Origin: Armatimonadota bacterium
Lineage (GTDB): Bacteria; Armatimonadota; JAAZEB01
DNA: 33,444 nucleotides
Reading direction: 5' to 3'
NCBI GenBank assembly: GCA_012512505.1
Contig: JAAZEB010000311.1
Coordinates: 1 to 33,444 of the forward strand
Shown here: in pieces, positions 32,801 to 33,444 of the stretch
Position numbering within the stretch: the first letter of the stretch is position 1
Layout of the letters: every line of letters starts with the position of its first letter
Translations under genes and position numbers: made by a program
Notes under the pieces: generated by a model
Told to the model about the DNA's origin: nothing
The model's input: the letters and a program-made list of their open reading frames with translations, nothing else
Databases searched by the model: none

Positions 32801-33444
32801 CTACCGCCGCGCGCGGGAGGCCGGCGTGAAGCATGGCGTGGTGCAGGACAAGCTGTGGCTGCCCGGCCTGCAGAAGCTGAAGCGGGTGATGGCCACCGGC
32901 CTGCTGGGGCGCATCCTCTCGGTGCGGGGCGAGTTTGGCTACTGGGTCTTCGCCGGTGACGACGTGCCGGCGCAGCGCCCCTCCTGGAACTACCGCCGCG
33001 AGGAGGGCGGTGGCATCATCCTCGATATGCTCTGCCACTGGCGCTACGTGCTGGACAACCTCTTTGGCGCGGTGCAGGCGGTCTCGTGCCTGGGCGTCAC
33101 CCACCTTCCCCGGCGCTGGGACGAGCGGGGCGAAGCCTACGACAGCACCGCCGAGGATGCCGCCTACGCCACCTTCCTGCTGGAGGGCGGCATCGTGGCG
33201 CACTTCAACTCCTCCTGGTGCGTGCGCGTTCGCCGCGACGACTTGCTGACGATCCAGGTGGACGGCACCGGGGGCTCGGCGGTCGCCGGGCTGCGCCAGT
33301 GCTGGATCCAGCCGGCCGCGGCCACGCCGCGCCCCGTCTGGAACCCCGATATCGACAGCCCGATCAACTTCTACGATGGCTGGCTGCCGGTGCCGGAACA
33401 GCAGCCGTGCGACAACGCCTTCAAGACGCAGTGGGAGCTGTTCC

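Overview
The window looks like a piece of a high-GC chromosome from an uncultured member of the Armatimonadota. The best lineage clue is the prepilin-like protein at 22409-23083. It has the GFTLIELLVVIAIIAILAAILFPVFARARE-type start followed by SNLKQLS, MYAQDYDE and an H-X9-DG ending, a pattern I associate with Armatimonadota. Other clues fit a diderm heterotroph: an outer-membrane-barrel-like protein beside a zinc ABC transporter, many secreted carbohydrate-active proteins, and GC-rich intergenic repeats. Lineage and function are inferred from sequence recognition only; no search was run.

Layout. 1-3.3 kb: the 3' part of a tricorn-like S41 protease, then an oligogalacturonate-lyase-like (PL22-type) propeller protein. 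3.3-5.9 kb: two minus-strand genes for secreted proteins, one probably papain-like, enclosed between the intact 3' end of the PL22-like gene and a ~96% identical second copy of that 3' end. An array of G6/C6 hairpins follows. 5.9-11.5 kb (minus): a GH2 glycosidase, a DegT/DnrJ/EryC1 aminotransferase and a DUF4838 protein. 11.7-12.5 kb (minus): a STAS domain fused to a degenerate RsbW-like ATPase, behind a consensus TTGACA-N18-TATAAT promoter. 12.7-13.9 kb (plus): a sialidase-like BNR protein. 14.0-18.5 kb (minus): a zinc-acquisition operon encoding a small His/Cys protein, a His-rich barrel, binding protein, ATPase and permease.

18.6-22 kb (minus): a DUF362 protein with two 4Fe-4S motifs and a second DUF4838 protein. 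22.4-23.1 kb (plus): the prepilin. 23.1-26.2 kb (minus): a 1018-residue heparinase II/III-like lyase. 26.6-27.2 kb (plus): a small sigma-70-family factor. 27.4-29.6 kb (minus): a VOC protein and a GlmL/MutL-type ASKHA protein, the latter apparently transcribed leaderless. 29.8-30.2 kb (minus): a His-rich Spy/CpxP-like protein. 30.5-31.5 kb (minus): a secreted stalk-domain protein split by an apparent frameshift and bracketed by two clusters of a 20-bp repeat. 32-33.4 kb (plus): a cupin and a 3'-truncated Gfo/Idh/MocA oxidoreductase.

Together the genes suggest a polysaccharide or plant/biofilm-polymer degrader: lyases, glycosidases, sialidase-like and DUF4838 proteins, plus sugar dehydrogenase, cupin and aminotransferase. 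There is also a self-contained zinc-import module and several regulators. I see no rRNA, tRNA, transposase, integrase, CRISPR array or defence system. The most unusual items are the duplication-bounded two-gene cassette, the split gene framed by repeat clusters, the STAS-ATPase fusion, and the leaderless extended -10 promoter of the GlmL-like gene. Several genes start at GTG or TTG, so some ORF-track starts are wrong.
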